Counted from the stretch's first letter, positions 46,077 to 55,527 are shown. The stretch: DNA of 63,520 bases from an uncultured Schlesneria sp. (GCA_903840265.1 CAIMFH010000168.1:1-63520), one strand, 5' to 3'. Numbers and translations are program-made. Notes: generated from the sequence alone by a model not told the origin.

Positions 46077-48929
46077 ATGACATCCCGCCTGAAAAACTCC
46101 CTCCTGTTTCTGGCCTTGGTTAGCCTGCTCGCTGCCGGTGCGCCCGCGTTGGCTCAGGAGCCGCTGCACCAGAGAATCGATCAGTTGGTTGAGTCCAACC
46201 TGATCGGTCCGGCCGCCGCCATTGCCAACGATTCCGAATTTGCGCGTCGAGCTTTTCTCGATCTGACTGGGGCGATTCCCTCGTCGGCGGAGGCACGAGC
46301 GTTCCTCGATGATCCTGCGCCGAACAAGCGTGAACTGTTGATCGATCGGCTGCTGGCCAGCCCGCGCTATGCAGTTCACATGGCGACGGTGTTCGATGTG
46401 ATGTTCATGGAACGCCGTCCCGACAAGCACGTGCCCGCACCAGAATGGCTGAAGTACCTGCAGGGGTCGATCGAGCAGAACAAGCCGTACGATCAGTTGG
46501 CTCGTGAGATCCTGAGTGCCGATGGGACCGATCCCGCGTTGCGACCGGCAGCGAAGTTCTTTCTGGATCGCGACGCCGAACCCCATTCGTCGGGTCGCGA
46601 TGTGGGGCGGATCTTCTTCGGAATGGATCTGCAGTGCGCTCAATGCCACGACCATCCGCTGGTCGATCATTACCTGCAATCCGACTATTACGGGCTGTAT
46701 GCGTTCGTGAATCGGACTGAAATCTTCACCGATGCCGCTCAGAAGAAGTCGTTCCTCGCGGAGAAGTCCGATGGTGACGCCAGCTACAAGTCGGTCTTCA
46801 CGGGTGATGCCGCGAACACGCGGCCTCAGTTGCCGGGTGAAGGTGAAATCGAAGAGCCTCGACATCGTCAGGGCGAAGACTATGTGACCGCTCCTGCGGC
46901 CAATGTCAGGGCGGTTCCGAAGTACAGCCGCCGCGCGAAGCTGGCCGAGTTGGCGACGAATGGAACCAATCGCCAATTCAACGTGAACATTGCGAATCGT
47001 TTGTGGGCCCAAGTGATGGGACGCGGCTTGGTCCATCCGGTGGACCTGCATCATCCGCTCAACACACCGTCGCACCCCGCCGTGCTTGATCTGATCACGA
47101 ATGAGTTCGTCGCCCAGAAGTACAACGTGAAGTGGCTGCTGCGAGAACTGGTGCTGACGCGAGCCTATCAACGATCCATTGATCCAGCGGCTGAGATGAG
47201 TAGCCAATTGGCCGCCGCGTCGCAGCAAGTTCCTGCGGTCGAAGCGGAATACAATCGCTTGAAGGGTGTGGCCGAAGCCTCTCGACAAGCAGCGAACACG
47301 GTACGAGATGAAATGAAGACGGCTCGCACGGCAGTGGAGCCGACCGAGGTCGCGTGGAAAAAAGCGGAAGCTGCGGTCACGGAAGCGAAGAAGCCAGTTG
47401 ATGCGGCCATCGCGGCGATTGGGAAAGCACACGGAGAGGCGGTTGCCAAACAGGCGGTCGTTAACGCTGTGACGGAAGCGTCTGCGAAAGTGGCCGAAGC
47501 GGCAAAGCTGTTGCCGAATGATAAGGATATCGTGGCCTCTGCAGCCACATTCACCGCCAAACAACAGCAAGTCACTGGTGAGTTAGAGGCCATTCTGAAG
47601 ATCGTGACCGATCAAACGTCGGCCCAGAATGCGGCACAGGCCAAGTTGGTCGAAGCGTACGCTCCTGCCGATGCGGCGTACGCCGCGATGGTAGAAGCTC
47701 GCAAGCCGGTCGACGCCGCCAAAGCCAAAGTGTTGGTCGTCTGGAACCAACATAAAGCAGACGCGTTGGGTGCGGCGGTTCAGAAGAAGCGACTGGATGG
47801 CCTGCAGGGACATGTGGCCTTTGCAACTGTTGTCGCGAGTGCAGGTCCTGCTCAAGCCGCGATCGAACCTGCGAAAGTGGAACTCGCCGCCGCAGTTCAG
47901 TCCGTGGAGCAACAGCAGGCTGAATTGACCAAACAGACCACGGCTGTCGCGGAACTTGAGAAAAACATGACTGAGGCGACTAAGTCATTAGAGGACGCCA
48001 AATCGCAATTTGCGGCGAAGCAGGTGATCGCGCAATCGGTTAGCGAAGCACTGGCGAAGTCGGAAGCCGCGCTGCAAAAACTACCGGGCGATGCTGAACT
48101 GACAGTGATCGTTCAAAAGCTGAAAGAGCGACAAGAACCGCTGGTGAAAGAAGCGTCCACGTTCGAACAGGCGGTCACTGTTCGTGACGCGGCCGCGAAA
48201 GAGGTCGCAACGCAGATGACTGCGATGAAGCAAACTATGACGACGATGACCGCTGAAATGGCGGCTCGGCAAATGGTTGTGACCGCGAAAACCAATACGG
48301 TGAACCTGGCGATGGCGGCTGCTCAGGCGAGTCTAGGTGCGGTTGAATCCGGAAAAGCGTCGTTGGTCGATTCGTGGACTTCAGGAGCGGCTGTGCGACC
48401 ACTGAAACATCTGACTCCCGAACAACTCGGTTGGGCCGTGATGCAGGCGACTGGCGTCATCGAACCGCAGCGTCCGGGCGTTGATGCTGAAATCGAAAAG
48501 ACAAATCCGAAAGGGAATGTTGCGAACGATGCCGCGAAAACTCGTAGTCGAGATTTCGAAGTCGAGGCGCTGTTGCACGAGAAGAATCGCGGCAACCTGA
48601 ATGTGTTTGCGTCGATGTACGGACAGTCGGCAGGGCAACCTCAAGACGATTTCTTCGCGACACCCGATCAGGCGTTGTTTGCGGCGAACGGTGGTTCGGT
48701 CATCGGGTGGGCATCAGGCGGGCAATTGGCTCAGCGACTGAATCCGATGGAAGATCCGAAGGCGCTGACTGAAGAGCTTTATCTCAGCCTGCTGACTCGT
48801 CGGCCGACTGAGGCGGAAGTGAATGAAACCACGCGTTTGCTGGCGGCCCGTCCGACCGAAAAAGGGATCGTGGTTCGCGATATGATCTGGGCGCTAGTGA
48901 CATCAGCTGAATTTCGGTTTAACCATTGA
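46077..48929 (+). CDS. DUF1549-DUF1553 cytochrome c-like protein with coiled-coil insert
   Basis: A 950-residue exported protein. Signal peptide LLFLALVSLLAAGAPALAQ; DUF1549 follows, with the heme-type motif CAQCH (187-191) and ARRAFLDLTGAIPSSAEARA. The start of a DUF1553 part (RRAKLAELATNGTNRQFNVN, NIANRLWAQVMGRGLVHPVD) runs to about residue 375. Then comes about 390 residues (nucleotides ~47200-48370) of Ala/Glu/Lys/Gln-rich helix, a predicted coiled coil, before the last DUF1553 part (LKHLTPEQLGWAVMQATG, LTEELYLSLLTRRPTEAEV). The DUF1501 gene follows, the usual partner. ATG 46077 with agga before it is used; 46020 is in frame. Confidence 0.88.
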   Translation: MTSRLKNSLLFLALVSLLAAGAPALAQEPLHQRIDQLVESNLIGPAAAIANDSEFARRAFLDLTGAIPSSAEARAFLDDPAPNKRELLIDRLLASPRYAVHMATVFDVMFMERRPDKHVPAPEWLKYLQGSIEQNKPYDQLAREILSADGTDPALRPAAKFFLDRDAEPHSSGRDVGRIFFGMDLQCAQCHDHPLVDHYLQSDYYGLYAFVNRTEIFTDAAQKKSFLAEKSDGDASYKSVFTGDAANTRPQLPGEGEIEEPRHRQGEDYVTAPAANVRAVPKYSRRAKLAELATNGTNRQFNVNIANRLWAQVMGRGLVHPVDLHHPLNTPSHPAVLDLITNEFVAQKYNVKWLLRELVLTRAYQRSIDPAAEMSSQLAAASQQVPAVEAEYNRLKGVAEASRQAANTVRDEMKTARTAVEPTEVAWKKAEAAVTEAKKPVDAAIAAIGKAHGEAVAKQAVVNAVTEASAKVAEAAKLLPNDKDIVASAATFTAKQQQVTGELEAILKIVTDQTSAQNAAQAKLVEAYAPADAAYAAMVEARKPVDAAKAKVLVVWNQHKADALGAAVQKKRLDGLQGHVAFATVVASAGPAQAAIEPAKVELAAAVQSVEQQQAELTKQTTAVAELEKNMTEATKSLEDAKSQFAAKQVIAQSVSEALAKSEAALQKLPGDAELTVIVQKLKERQEPLVKEASTFEQAVTVRDAAAKEVATQMTAMKQTMTTMTAEMAARQMVVTAKTNTVNLAMAAAQASLGAVESGKASLVDSWTSGAAVRPLKHLTPEQLGWAVMQATGVIEPQRPGVDAEIEKTNPKGNVANDAAKTRSRDFEVEALLHEKNRGNLNVFASMYGQSAGQPQDDFFATPDQALFAANGGSVIGWASGGQLAQRLNPMEDPKALTEELYLSLLTRRPTEAEVNETTRLLAARPTEKGIVVRDMIWALVTSAEFRFNH

Positions 48930-49021
48930 ACGAGATTTAATCGACGAATGAGGATGTTCGTCGAGGATCGACAACCGATTTTCGGTAGTCGCGTGATTCG
49001 ATCAGAAACGGAGCAGATGCC

Positions 49022-50302
49022 ATGCGATGTGACTATGCGTGCGGTTCGAACGAACACCGGATGGCTCGGCGACAGTTTCTGGGAACGCTGGCGGCGGGTG
49101 GCTCGATGATGGGCCTTTCCGCACTGGCACAGCCTGCCGCGACGGCCGAACTGGCTCAACAGCAAAAGCGAGTGCTGGTCTTCAACATGGCGGGTGGACT
49201 CAGCCAACTGGAGAGCTGGGACCCCAAGCCGGGCACGCCCACAGGCGGGCCGTTTCGCGCCATTTCAACTTCGGTGCCGGGGACGCAGATTTGCGAATTG
49301 CTGCCGGAAACCGCCAAGCAGATGCATCGGCTGGCGATCGTTCGTAGCGTGAACACCAAAGAGGGCGACCATGGCAAGGGTGCCTACATGATGTTCACCG
49401 GCCGCAAGCAGACGCCTGCCGCGGACTATCCGCGCATCGGTGCCGTGGCGGCGAAGGCGCTGGCACCCGATGAAGGGGGATTGCCCGGCCATATCCAGAT
49501 CACGGCCAGTGGGGGTGGTCGCGCGAATGATGCTGCGTATCTTGGTCCTAAGTACGCCGGTCTGCTGATGGGGAATGGTCAACCGCCGCAACACACGACT
49601 CGTCCAGATGGGATCAGCGAAGTCTCAGACGTGGAACGCAATGCGATGCGTCGCGCTGTCAATGATCGCTTTCTCTCGCGCCGCCGCACGGCCATGACCG
49701 ACGCTTACACCTACAGCTATGAGCAGGCTCAGCAGTTGATGGCTCGGCGTGAGATCTTCGATGTGACGAAAGAGTCCGATCAGGATCAAGCTCGCTATGG
49801 CAAGCATGACTTGGGGCGACATTGCCTGCTGGCTCGTCGGTTGTTGGAAAAAGGAATTACCTACGTCCAGGTGAGCCATTCCAATTACGATTCGCACAAC
49901 GAGAACTTCAACTTCCATCTGGAGCAACTCGGTGAATTCGATCATCCGTTCGCCACGATCGTCGGGGACTTGGCCGACCGCGGCATGCTGGAAAGCACGC
50001 TGATTGTGGTGCTGTCTGAGTTCGGAAGGACACCGAACATCAATCATCTGTTCGGTCGCGATCACTGGGGGAATGCCTGGTCGGTCCTGATGGGCGGGGC
50101 GCGAGTTCACCCCGGTGCCGTGATTGGCAAGACCAACGAACACGGAACCGCCGTGGTTGACCGTGAAGTCGATCATGGCCACTTGTTCCATACGTATCTG
50201 CAGGCCGTGGGGGTCGATTCGACGAAGTCGTTTGATATCGACGGCCGTCCGATTCCGATCGCGGATCCAGCGTATAGCGCGATCAAGGAACTGCTGGTCT
50301 AG
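49022..50302 (+). CDS. DUF1501 Tat-exported protein
   Basis: A 426-residue protein of the alkaline-phosphatase/sulfatase-like superfamily. A twin-arginine signal, MARRQFLGTLAAGGSMMG, lies 13 residues into the reading frame. DUF1501 core: RVLVFNMAGGLSQLESWDPK, HGKGAYMMFTGRK, YGKHDLGRHCLLARRLLEKG, LIVVLSEFGRTPNIN and GRDHWGNAWSVLMGG. It forms the common planctomycete pair with the DUF1549-DUF1553 gene 92 bases upstream. A role as periplasmic hydrolase on an unknown polymer is inference. Confidence 0.9.
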   Translation: MRCDYACGSNEHRMARRQFLGTLAAGGSMMGLSALAQPAATAELAQQQKRVLVFNMAGGLSQLESWDPKPGTPTGGPFRAISTSVPGTQICELLPETAKQMHRLAIVRSVNTKEGDHGKGAYMMFTGRKQTPAADYPRIGAVAAKALAPDEGGLPGHIQITASGGGRANDAAYLGPKYAGLLMGNGQPPQHTTRPDGISEVSDVERNAMRRAVNDRFLSRRRTAMTDAYTYSYEQAQQLMARREIFDVTKESDQDQARYGKHDLGRHCLLARRLLEKGITYVQVSHSNYDSHNENFNFHLEQLGEFDHPFATIVGDLADRGMLESTLIVVLSEFGRTPNINHLFGRDHWGNAWSVLMGGARVHPGAVIGKTNEHGTAVVDREVDHGHLFHTYLQAVGVDSTKSFDIDGRPIPIADPAYSAIKELLV

Positions 50303-50334
50303 ACTGCTGGCCACCGATTTTGATTGTAGCCAAG

Positions 50335-50390
50335 GTCGCCAAGACCCTGGAACGAGCTATCGCAGTTCGTTGACTTGGCGATTTCTAGCC
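50335..50390. repeat. Inverted-repeat element, family C second copy
   Basis: tgtagccaaggtcgccaaga (50335-50354) repeats the arm at 44995 exactly, and cttggcgatttctagcca closes it. It lies just after the DUF1501 stop. Confidence 0.7.
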
Positions 50391-50638
50391 ATTCGGATCA
50401 CCGCTTCCTTTCTCTATTTTCTCGTTTTGGCGATCTGGCGAGATTCGCCGGGTGTTTTGCGTAGACGGTTGATCGAGAAGCGGAGTTCATTCTTCGCGTT
50501 ATTTCCGATTCTTGCGCTGTCATTTGCCCGGCGGTGATAGCCAAATCTGGCTGCTTTTGTGTATCTTTCAGCTGCGGGTCTCGTGAAGCGCTCGTCCGGC
50601 TGTTGCAGCCGATTCCCTCCAGCGAAGGTTCTTACGTG

Positions 50639-51841
50639 ATGAAGTGTTTTCGATTAGCGTTGGCTGTACTACTGACTCTTTCTTTGGGATTTACACCGCT
50701 GATGTCGCATGCCGCTGATAAAGCTGAACCGGGCGTTCAGGACAAGGACGCTCCGAAGGAATTCACGACCACGAAGAGCGGTCTGAAATACCGAATTCTG
50801 CGCAAGTCCAACAAAGAGAAGCCCAAAGAATCCAGCACGGTCAAGGTCCACTACAAGGGGACGCTGGACAATGGCAAGGTCTTCGATAGCTCGTACGAGC
50901 GTGGCGAAGCGATCGAGTTTCCGCTGAACGGTGTGATCGCCGGTTGGACGGAAGGGATGCAACTGGTTGGTGAAGGGGGCATGATCGAACTGGAGATCCC
51001 CTACCAACTGGGCTACGGCGAACGCGGAACTCAGGGGATTCCCGGTAAGTCGACACTGCACTTTATCGTTGAATTGCTCGAAGTTCAAAAGCCGCTGGAA
51101 CCGGGACCGAATGACGCCGATGCCCCGAAGGAATTCAGCGAGACCAAGAGCGGCCTGAAGTATCGTGTGTTGCGCAAGGGCAAAGGCCCCAAGCCAGGAC
51201 CGACCACGACCGTGGAAGTTCACTACAAGGGCTGGCTGGATAGCGGCGAAACGTTTGACAGTTCATACGATCGTCGCGAGCCGATCAAGTTCCCGCTGAA
51301 CCGCGTCGTCAAAGGTTGGACCGAGGGGATGCAGTTGGTCGGTGAAGGTGGCAAGATCGAGCTCGAGATTCCTTACGAATTGGGATACGGCGAAGCAGGT
51401 CGGCCTCCGAAGATTCCTGCGAAGGCGACATTGCACTTTATCGTCGAGTTGCTCGAAGTTCAGGTTCCTGCCGAACCAGGTGCCGTCGATAAGGACGCAC
51501 CTGAGAAGTTCACCACGACCAAGAGCGGCTTGAAGTATCGCATTCGTCGCAAGACGGATGGTGCCAAGCCGATCGGGGACAACGTTGTGAAAGTCCACTA
51601 CAAGGGCTGGCTGGATGGCGGTAAGGTCTTCGATAGCTCGTACGATCGCGGTGAACCGATCGAGTTTCCACTCGGCGGCGTGATCAAGGGCTGGACCGAA
51701 GGGATGCAACTGGTTGGCAAGGGTGGAATGATCGAACTGGAGATTCCGTACGATCTGGCCTACGGCGAAGAAGGCCGTCCGCCAGTGATCCCCGCGAAAG
51801 CGACGCTGCACTTCATCGTTGAGTTGCTCGAAGTGAAGTAG
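50639..51841 (+). CDS. Exported protein of three tandem FKBP prolyl isomerase domains
   Basis: A 400-residue protein. A signal peptide (LALAVLLTLSLGFTPLMSHA) leads to three full FKBP-type peptidyl-prolyl isomerase domains at about 38-150, 160-274 and 286-400. Each has TKSGLKYR, VHYKG, FDSSY, GWTEGMQLVGEGG or its variant, LEIPY and LHFIVELLEV. The repeats are so alike at DNA level that recent duplication or gene conversion is likely. It folds exported proteins by turning Xaa-Pro bonds. ATG 50639 with gaagg ten bases before is used; the longer frame from 50534 is not conserved. A strong terminator follows. Confidence 0.93.
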   Translation: MKCFRLALAVLLTLSLGFTPLMSHAADKAEPGVQDKDAPKEFTTTKSGLKYRILRKSNKEKPKESSTVKVHYKGTLDNGKVFDSSYERGEAIEFPLNGVIAGWTEGMQLVGEGGMIELEIPYQLGYGERGTQGIPGKSTLHFIVELLEVQKPLEPGPNDADAPKEFSETKSGLKYRVLRKGKGPKPGPTTTVEVHYKGWLDSGETFDSSYDRREPIKFPLNRVVKGWTEGMQLVGEGGKIELEIPYELGYGEAGRPPKIPAKATLHFIVELLEVQVPAEPGAVDKDAPEKFTTTKSGLKYRIRRKTDGAKPIGDNVVKVHYKGWLDGGKVFDSSYDRGEPIEFPLGGVIKGWTEGMQLVGKGGMIELEIPYDLAYGEEGRPPVIPAKATLHFIVELLEVK

Positions 51842-51867
51842 GCGACTTGATTCGATCTGAATGAATG

Positions 51868-51899
51868 AACCACAGCCAGGAACTGGCTGTGGTTTTTTT
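51868..51899 (+). terminator. Rho-independent terminator after the triple FKBP gene
   Basis: aaccacagcca (51868-51878) and tggctgtggtt (51884-51894) form an 11-bp perfect stem with a five-base loop, followed by a run of seven T in all. It lies 26 bases past the FKBP stop. Confidence 0.95.
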
Positions 51900-51964
51900 A
51901 TGGCAACCGCGAAAAGAGGCCAAGGGCTTACGCCGCCCCGCTCAGAAGAAAACTTGGCAAAGCT

Positions 51965-52933
51965 CTATTTCGCTGGAGGCTTCGCGATCGAACTAAAGAA
52001 GTCCCACAGCGTGTCGGTCGCGTTTAAGGTGGTTGTGTTGGGCCCCATCGCTGCGAGAGGCGCGAAGGACTTGCTGCCTGGCCATTGATGTCCCTGCCCT
52101 TTCAGCATGAGTACGGTCAGGACCGGGCCGTTCGACTTCGAGGGGTATTCCTCTTTCTTGATCCCGTCCTGATCCGAGATGACTTTTGGTTCCAGTTCGC
52201 AGCCGATGGCTTTGGCCCAGGCTGTCAGTGGTTCGGCGACGGGAGGATTGCGTTTGTTGCCCCACGGGAGTCGCACTTCGCCTCCTTCGAGGGGGACCAG
52301 CGGATCCTTCGTTCCCAGAATGCACAGGGTCGGCAGCGGGTGCTTTGGTTGTGGATCTGCCACGGCCAACAAGCCGGCGACTGCTCCCACGGCCTGAAAT
52401 CGGTCTGAGAGTTCCGCGGCGAGTTTGAAAGTCATGCCGCCGCCATTGCTATGGCCGCAGCAATAGACGCGAGTGGTGTCGTAGGGGAGGCGATCTTTCA
52501 GCATGTCCAACAGATCACGGATGTAGGCCACATCATCAATCGCCGCTCGGGGGGAACGGTTGTTTAATTGACCCGAATTCCAGAGTGCGGGATTCGTGGC
52601 AAAGTTGACGGGCTCACGAGGCCGCGCGGGCAAGCCGTCTGGCGCGACGACCAGAAACCCGTTCTTCTCGGCTTTCGCGGCCCAACTGTTATGATCGAGG
52701 ATGATACGACCGTTTCCGCCCGCGCCGTGCAGTGCCAGGACCAATGCTGGAGGAGCTTCCATGCTGTATCCCTTCGGGATCTGCACATGGGCCACTCGTT
52801 CGTAGTCGCCGGATGTGATCGTCACCGAGAATCGGCCGGGCATCGGTGGCGATGGTAATGGTGCATCCTGTGCGATCGCGATCGAGGAGGTGAGCAACAG
52901 CAGAAGCAGTGCGACTTGAGATGAACCGGCCAT
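51965..52933 (-). CDS. PHB-depolymerase/feruloyl-esterase-like alpha/beta hydrolase
   Basis: A 322-residue exported esterase of the PHB depolymerase (LpqC/CE1) group. Signal peptide LLLLLLTSSIAIAQ. The fold motif LVLALHGAGGNG is followed by the nucleophile GHSNGGG (Ser), then GTKDPLVP (Asp) and GQGHQWPG (His). It should hydrolyse esters such as feruloylated polysaccharide or polyhydroxyalkanoate. No polysaccharide-use genes are adjacent. The AUG at 52933 starts at the signal peptide. Confidence 0.88.
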   Translation of the reverse strand: MAGSSQVALLLLLLTSSIAIAQDAPLPSPPMPGRFSVTITSGDYERVAHVQIPKGYSMEAPPALVLALHGAGGNGRIILDHNSWAAKAEKNGFLVVAPDGLPARPREPVNFATNPALWNSGQLNNRSPRAAIDDVAYIRDLLDMLKDRLPYDTTRVYCCGHSNGGGMTFKLAAELSDRFQAVGAVAGLLAVADPQPKHPLPTLCILGTKDPLVPLEGGEVRLPWGNKRNPPVAEPLTAWAKAIGCELEPKVISDQDGIKKEEYPSKSNGPVLTVLMLKGQGHQWPGSKSFAPLAAMGPNTTTLNATDTLWDFFSSIAKPPAK

Positions 52934-53081
52934 GAATTGTCGATACCCTGCGGTGTTGATTGAGCAAGCGTGATCAAATCATCTACGACGATAAACACCG
53001 ATCAGGCCGTGGAGCAGCGAGACGCAATGTCTTTTTTGCTGTACGATCCTCCCAAGTGCCTCAGAATCTCAGGAGCCCGAT

Positions 53082-54983
53082 GTGTCTGCCGATTACTTCC
53101 AGCGACTGATTCGCTGCCTGGATCATGAAGGGGCCGAGGAAGCTCGTGAGGTCGTGCGACGTCGTCAGCAGGCAACAGGTGCTGCCGCAGAGCGCAGCGG
53201 GACCACCTTGTTGGGGTTGGCTATTCGGGACGAGGTCGGTGGGTTTGGCGGACGCGTCGCAGTGACATTCGGCAAGCGAGACCGCCGGGTTGATCTCCCC
53301 TGGTCTCGGCTTGGTGCAGGGACGCCGGTTATAGTTTGCGAGGAAAATGTCAACGATCCAACTGGCTGGCGGGGCGTTGTAACTGATCGCGATCAGGCGA
53401 CCATCACCGTCGCGTTACTGGAATCACCTGAATCGACGAACGATCGCCCAACGTATCGCATCGACGCTTCCTCTGACGAAGTGGCTCGACAGCGGCAACG
53501 AGATGCCCTGCGGAAGGCCAGCGCTGCCGAGCGCGGTCGACTGGCGGTGCTGAAGCGCAGGCTACTCGGTGAAGAACCACCGACATTTTCAGAACGTCGA
53601 CCTTGGCAACCGTTGACGCTCTTGGATAGCTCGCAACGCGCTGCCGTCGATCTCGCCTTGTCGGCCGAAGATGTGGCGATCATTCACGGGCCGCCGGGGA
53701 CTGGCAAGACGACCACGGTGGTGGAACTGATCAGGCAGGCGATACGTCGTGGCGAGAAGGTGCTGGCGTGTGCTCCCAGCAATTTGGCGGTTGATAACTT
53801 GTTGGAGCGGCTACTGGCGTTCGGAGAACGGGCGTTACGAATCGGGCACCCCGCGCGAGTCATGCCGGCCTTGCGTGAGCAGACATTGGATGTGCAAGTG
53901 GAATCGCATCCCTCGCTGAAGTTGGCTCGCGAATGGACGAAGGAAGCGTTCTCTCTTCGCCGACAGGCAGGGCGATACGTTCGTACCGCCCCAGTTGCCG
54001 GGGCTCGTCGTGACTTGCGAGCCGAAGCGCGGAAGCTGCTGGATGATGCTCGTCAGATGGAAACCGGCCTCGTCAATCATCTGCTCGATTCCGCGACTGT
54101 GATCTGTGCCACGTTAACTGGTCTGAACGACGACATCCTGGGCGATCGTCAATTCGATCTAGTGGTGATCGACGAGGCGGCTCAGTCGACCGAACCGACC
54201 TGCTGGATCCCCCTGCTTCGTTCGAGACGCCTGGTGCTGGCGGGTGATCATTGTCAGTTGCCGCCGACGGTGCTGTCGCAGGATGCACGTCGAGAGGGAT
54301 TTCATACGAGCCTGATGGAGAAGCTGGTGGCGCGCCTGGGTTCGACTGTTTCACAACGCCTGACGACTCAGTACCGCATGCATGAGCAGATCATGCGGTT
54401 CTCGTCGGATGAGTTCTATGAGTCTTCGCTAATCGCCGCCGAGTCGGTGCGTGAACATCTGCTGGTGGACCTTCCAGAGATGATCGCCAGCCCGCTGACC
54501 GAGTGTGCGGTGCGATTCTTTGATACGGCAGGATCAGGTTGTGAAGAACAATCGGAAGCGGGCGGCAGCAGCTTACAGAACCCGGGCGAAGCGGACTATG
54601 TCGCTAGAAAAGTGGCGAAACTGCTGGTGGCGGGAGTGAAGCCGACGGAGATCGCGGTGATTACTCCCTATGCGGCACAAGCTCGACTGTTGCGGGATTT
54701 GATCGCGTCTCAGGGAGTGGAAGTGGATACCGTCGACGGGTTTCAAGGCCGCGAAAAGGAAGCGATTGTCATTTCGCTGGTGCGATCCAACTCGAAAGGG
54801 GAAGTCGGTTTTCTGGCTGACACGCGACGTACGAATGTCGCGCTGACCCGAGCGCGGCGGAAGCTGATTGTATTTGGAGACAGCAGCACCCTGGCCAATC
54901 ACGAGTTTTATCTGCGGCTGCTGGATTACTTCGAACGAGAAGATGTGTACGGGACGGTCTGGGAACTCGGAACGGAACAGTAG
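53082..54983 (+). CDS. UPF1/IGHMBP2-like superfamily 1B helicase
   Basis: A 633-residue cytoplasmic helicase. An N-terminal beta-barrel region (about 50-150) precedes the motor: Walker A GPPGTGKTTTVVELI, motif II LVVIDEAAQSTEP, motif III GDHCQLPPTVLSQ, then ITPYAAQARLL, motif V TVDGFQGREKEAIVISLV and motif VI NVALTRARRKLIVFGD. Relatives unwind nucleic acid 5' to 3'. The start is a GTG at 53082 with aggag seven bases before. The stop is followed at once by a family B repeat arm. No partner gene is visible. Confidence 0.93.
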   Translation: MSADYFQRLIRCLDHEGAEEAREVVRRRQQATGAAAERSGTTLLGLAIRDEVGGFGGRVAVTFGKRDRRVDLPWSRLGAGTPVIVCEENVNDPTGWRGVVTDRDQATITVALLESPESTNDRPTYRIDASSDEVARQRQRDALRKASAAERGRLAVLKRRLLGEEPPTFSERRPWQPLTLLDSSQRAAVDLALSAEDVAIIHGPPGTGKTTTVVELIRQAIRRGEKVLACAPSNLAVDNLLERLLAFGERALRIGHPARVMPALREQTLDVQVESHPSLKLAREWTKEAFSLRRQAGRYVRTAPVAGARRDLRAEARKLLDDARQMETGLVNHLLDSATVICATLTGLNDDILGDRQFDLVVIDEAAQSTEPTCWIPLLRSRRLVLAGDHCQLPPTVLSQDARREGFHTSLMEKLVARLGSTVSQRLTTQYRMHEQIMRFSSDEFYESSLIAAESVREHLLVDLPEMIASPLTECAVRFFDTAGSGCEEQSEAGGSSLQNPGEADYVARKVAKLLVAGVKPTEIAVITPYAAQARLLRDLIASQGVEVDTVDGFQGREKEAIVISLVRSNSKGEVGFLADTRRTNVALTRARRKLIVFGDSSTLANHEFYLRLLDYFEREDVYGTVWELGTEQ

Positions 54984-54984
54984 C

Positions 54985-55004
54985 CACGGATGGACACGGA
55001 TAAA
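54985..55004. repeat. Solo arm of repeat family B
   Basis: ccacggatggacacggataa, starting two bases after the helicase stop, matches the arms of the element at 30039. A relic or single end. Confidence 0.55.
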
Positions 55005-55023
55005 TCATGAGCTGTGGAATAGA

Positions 55024-55527
55024 TCATTCCAGCGGCAGCGGCATCACATCGCCAGTCCATTCGTAAACTTGCCAGGGATCGTGCCGGGGTGGCAGGAATG
55101 AGAGGCTGAGGTAAGCAACGCCCACCGAGAGCAAGTTCGCCAGTAACAGACTACGCAGCAGATTCTTCTGCGGTCCGACGATCAAACGTAATGGAATACC
55201 TTCGACGACATTGGTCAGCAGCCAGGCCATCAGGCAGGTTTCGGCCCAGGTCAAGGGGTTGAATGTTCCCCAGCCGTTACTGTGGTTGCGAGCCGCCACC
55301 GAGTATTCCCAGTACCAGCCCCAGGCAGGCAGAATCAGGATGCCGGCCAAGGTCGAGACGACGTTGATGATGCACGCCGCACTAAACGCGCGGCGCCAAG
55401 TGATCTGGAAAAAGTAGCGAAACAGCGAAGCTTCAATGGCCAAACCGATCAGAATCACGGGAATGGCCGCGATCCGATCAAGCAGAAACAGGGCTGGCCA
55501 GACCACATCGGCCAGTACCAGGTTCAT
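55024..55527 (-). CDS. Membrane protein of unknown function
   Basis: A 167-residue protein with five or so hydrophobic helices: NLVLADVVWPALFLLDRIAA, IPVILIGLAIEASLFRYFF, ACIINVVSTLAGILILPAWG, WAETCLMAWLLTNVVEGIPL, SLLLANLLSVGVAYLSLSFL. It resembles an uncharacterised planctomycete family that begins near 'LADVVWP', so I start at the ATG at 55527; a GTG at 55596 is in frame. It reads toward the helicase. Confidence 0.65.
   Translation of the reverse strand: MNLVLADVVWPALFLLDRIAAIPVILIGLAIEASLFRYFFQITWRRAFSAACIINVVSTLAGILILPAWGWYWEYSVAARNHSNGWGTFNPLTWAETCLMAWLLTNVVEGIPLRLIVGPQKNLLRSLLLANLLSVGVAYLSLSFLPPRHDPWQVYEWTGDVMPLPLE

Noticed and set aside
45948-47570. 540-codon open frame on the minus strand
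   Set aside because: It lies antisense across the start of the DUF1549 gene, has a biased Arg/His-rich composition and no domain; the plus-strand frame has clear motifs.
50639-51841. Possible CRISPR-like array because of repeated DNA
   Set aside because: The repeats are three coding FKBP domains of ~370 bp with no short spacer pattern.
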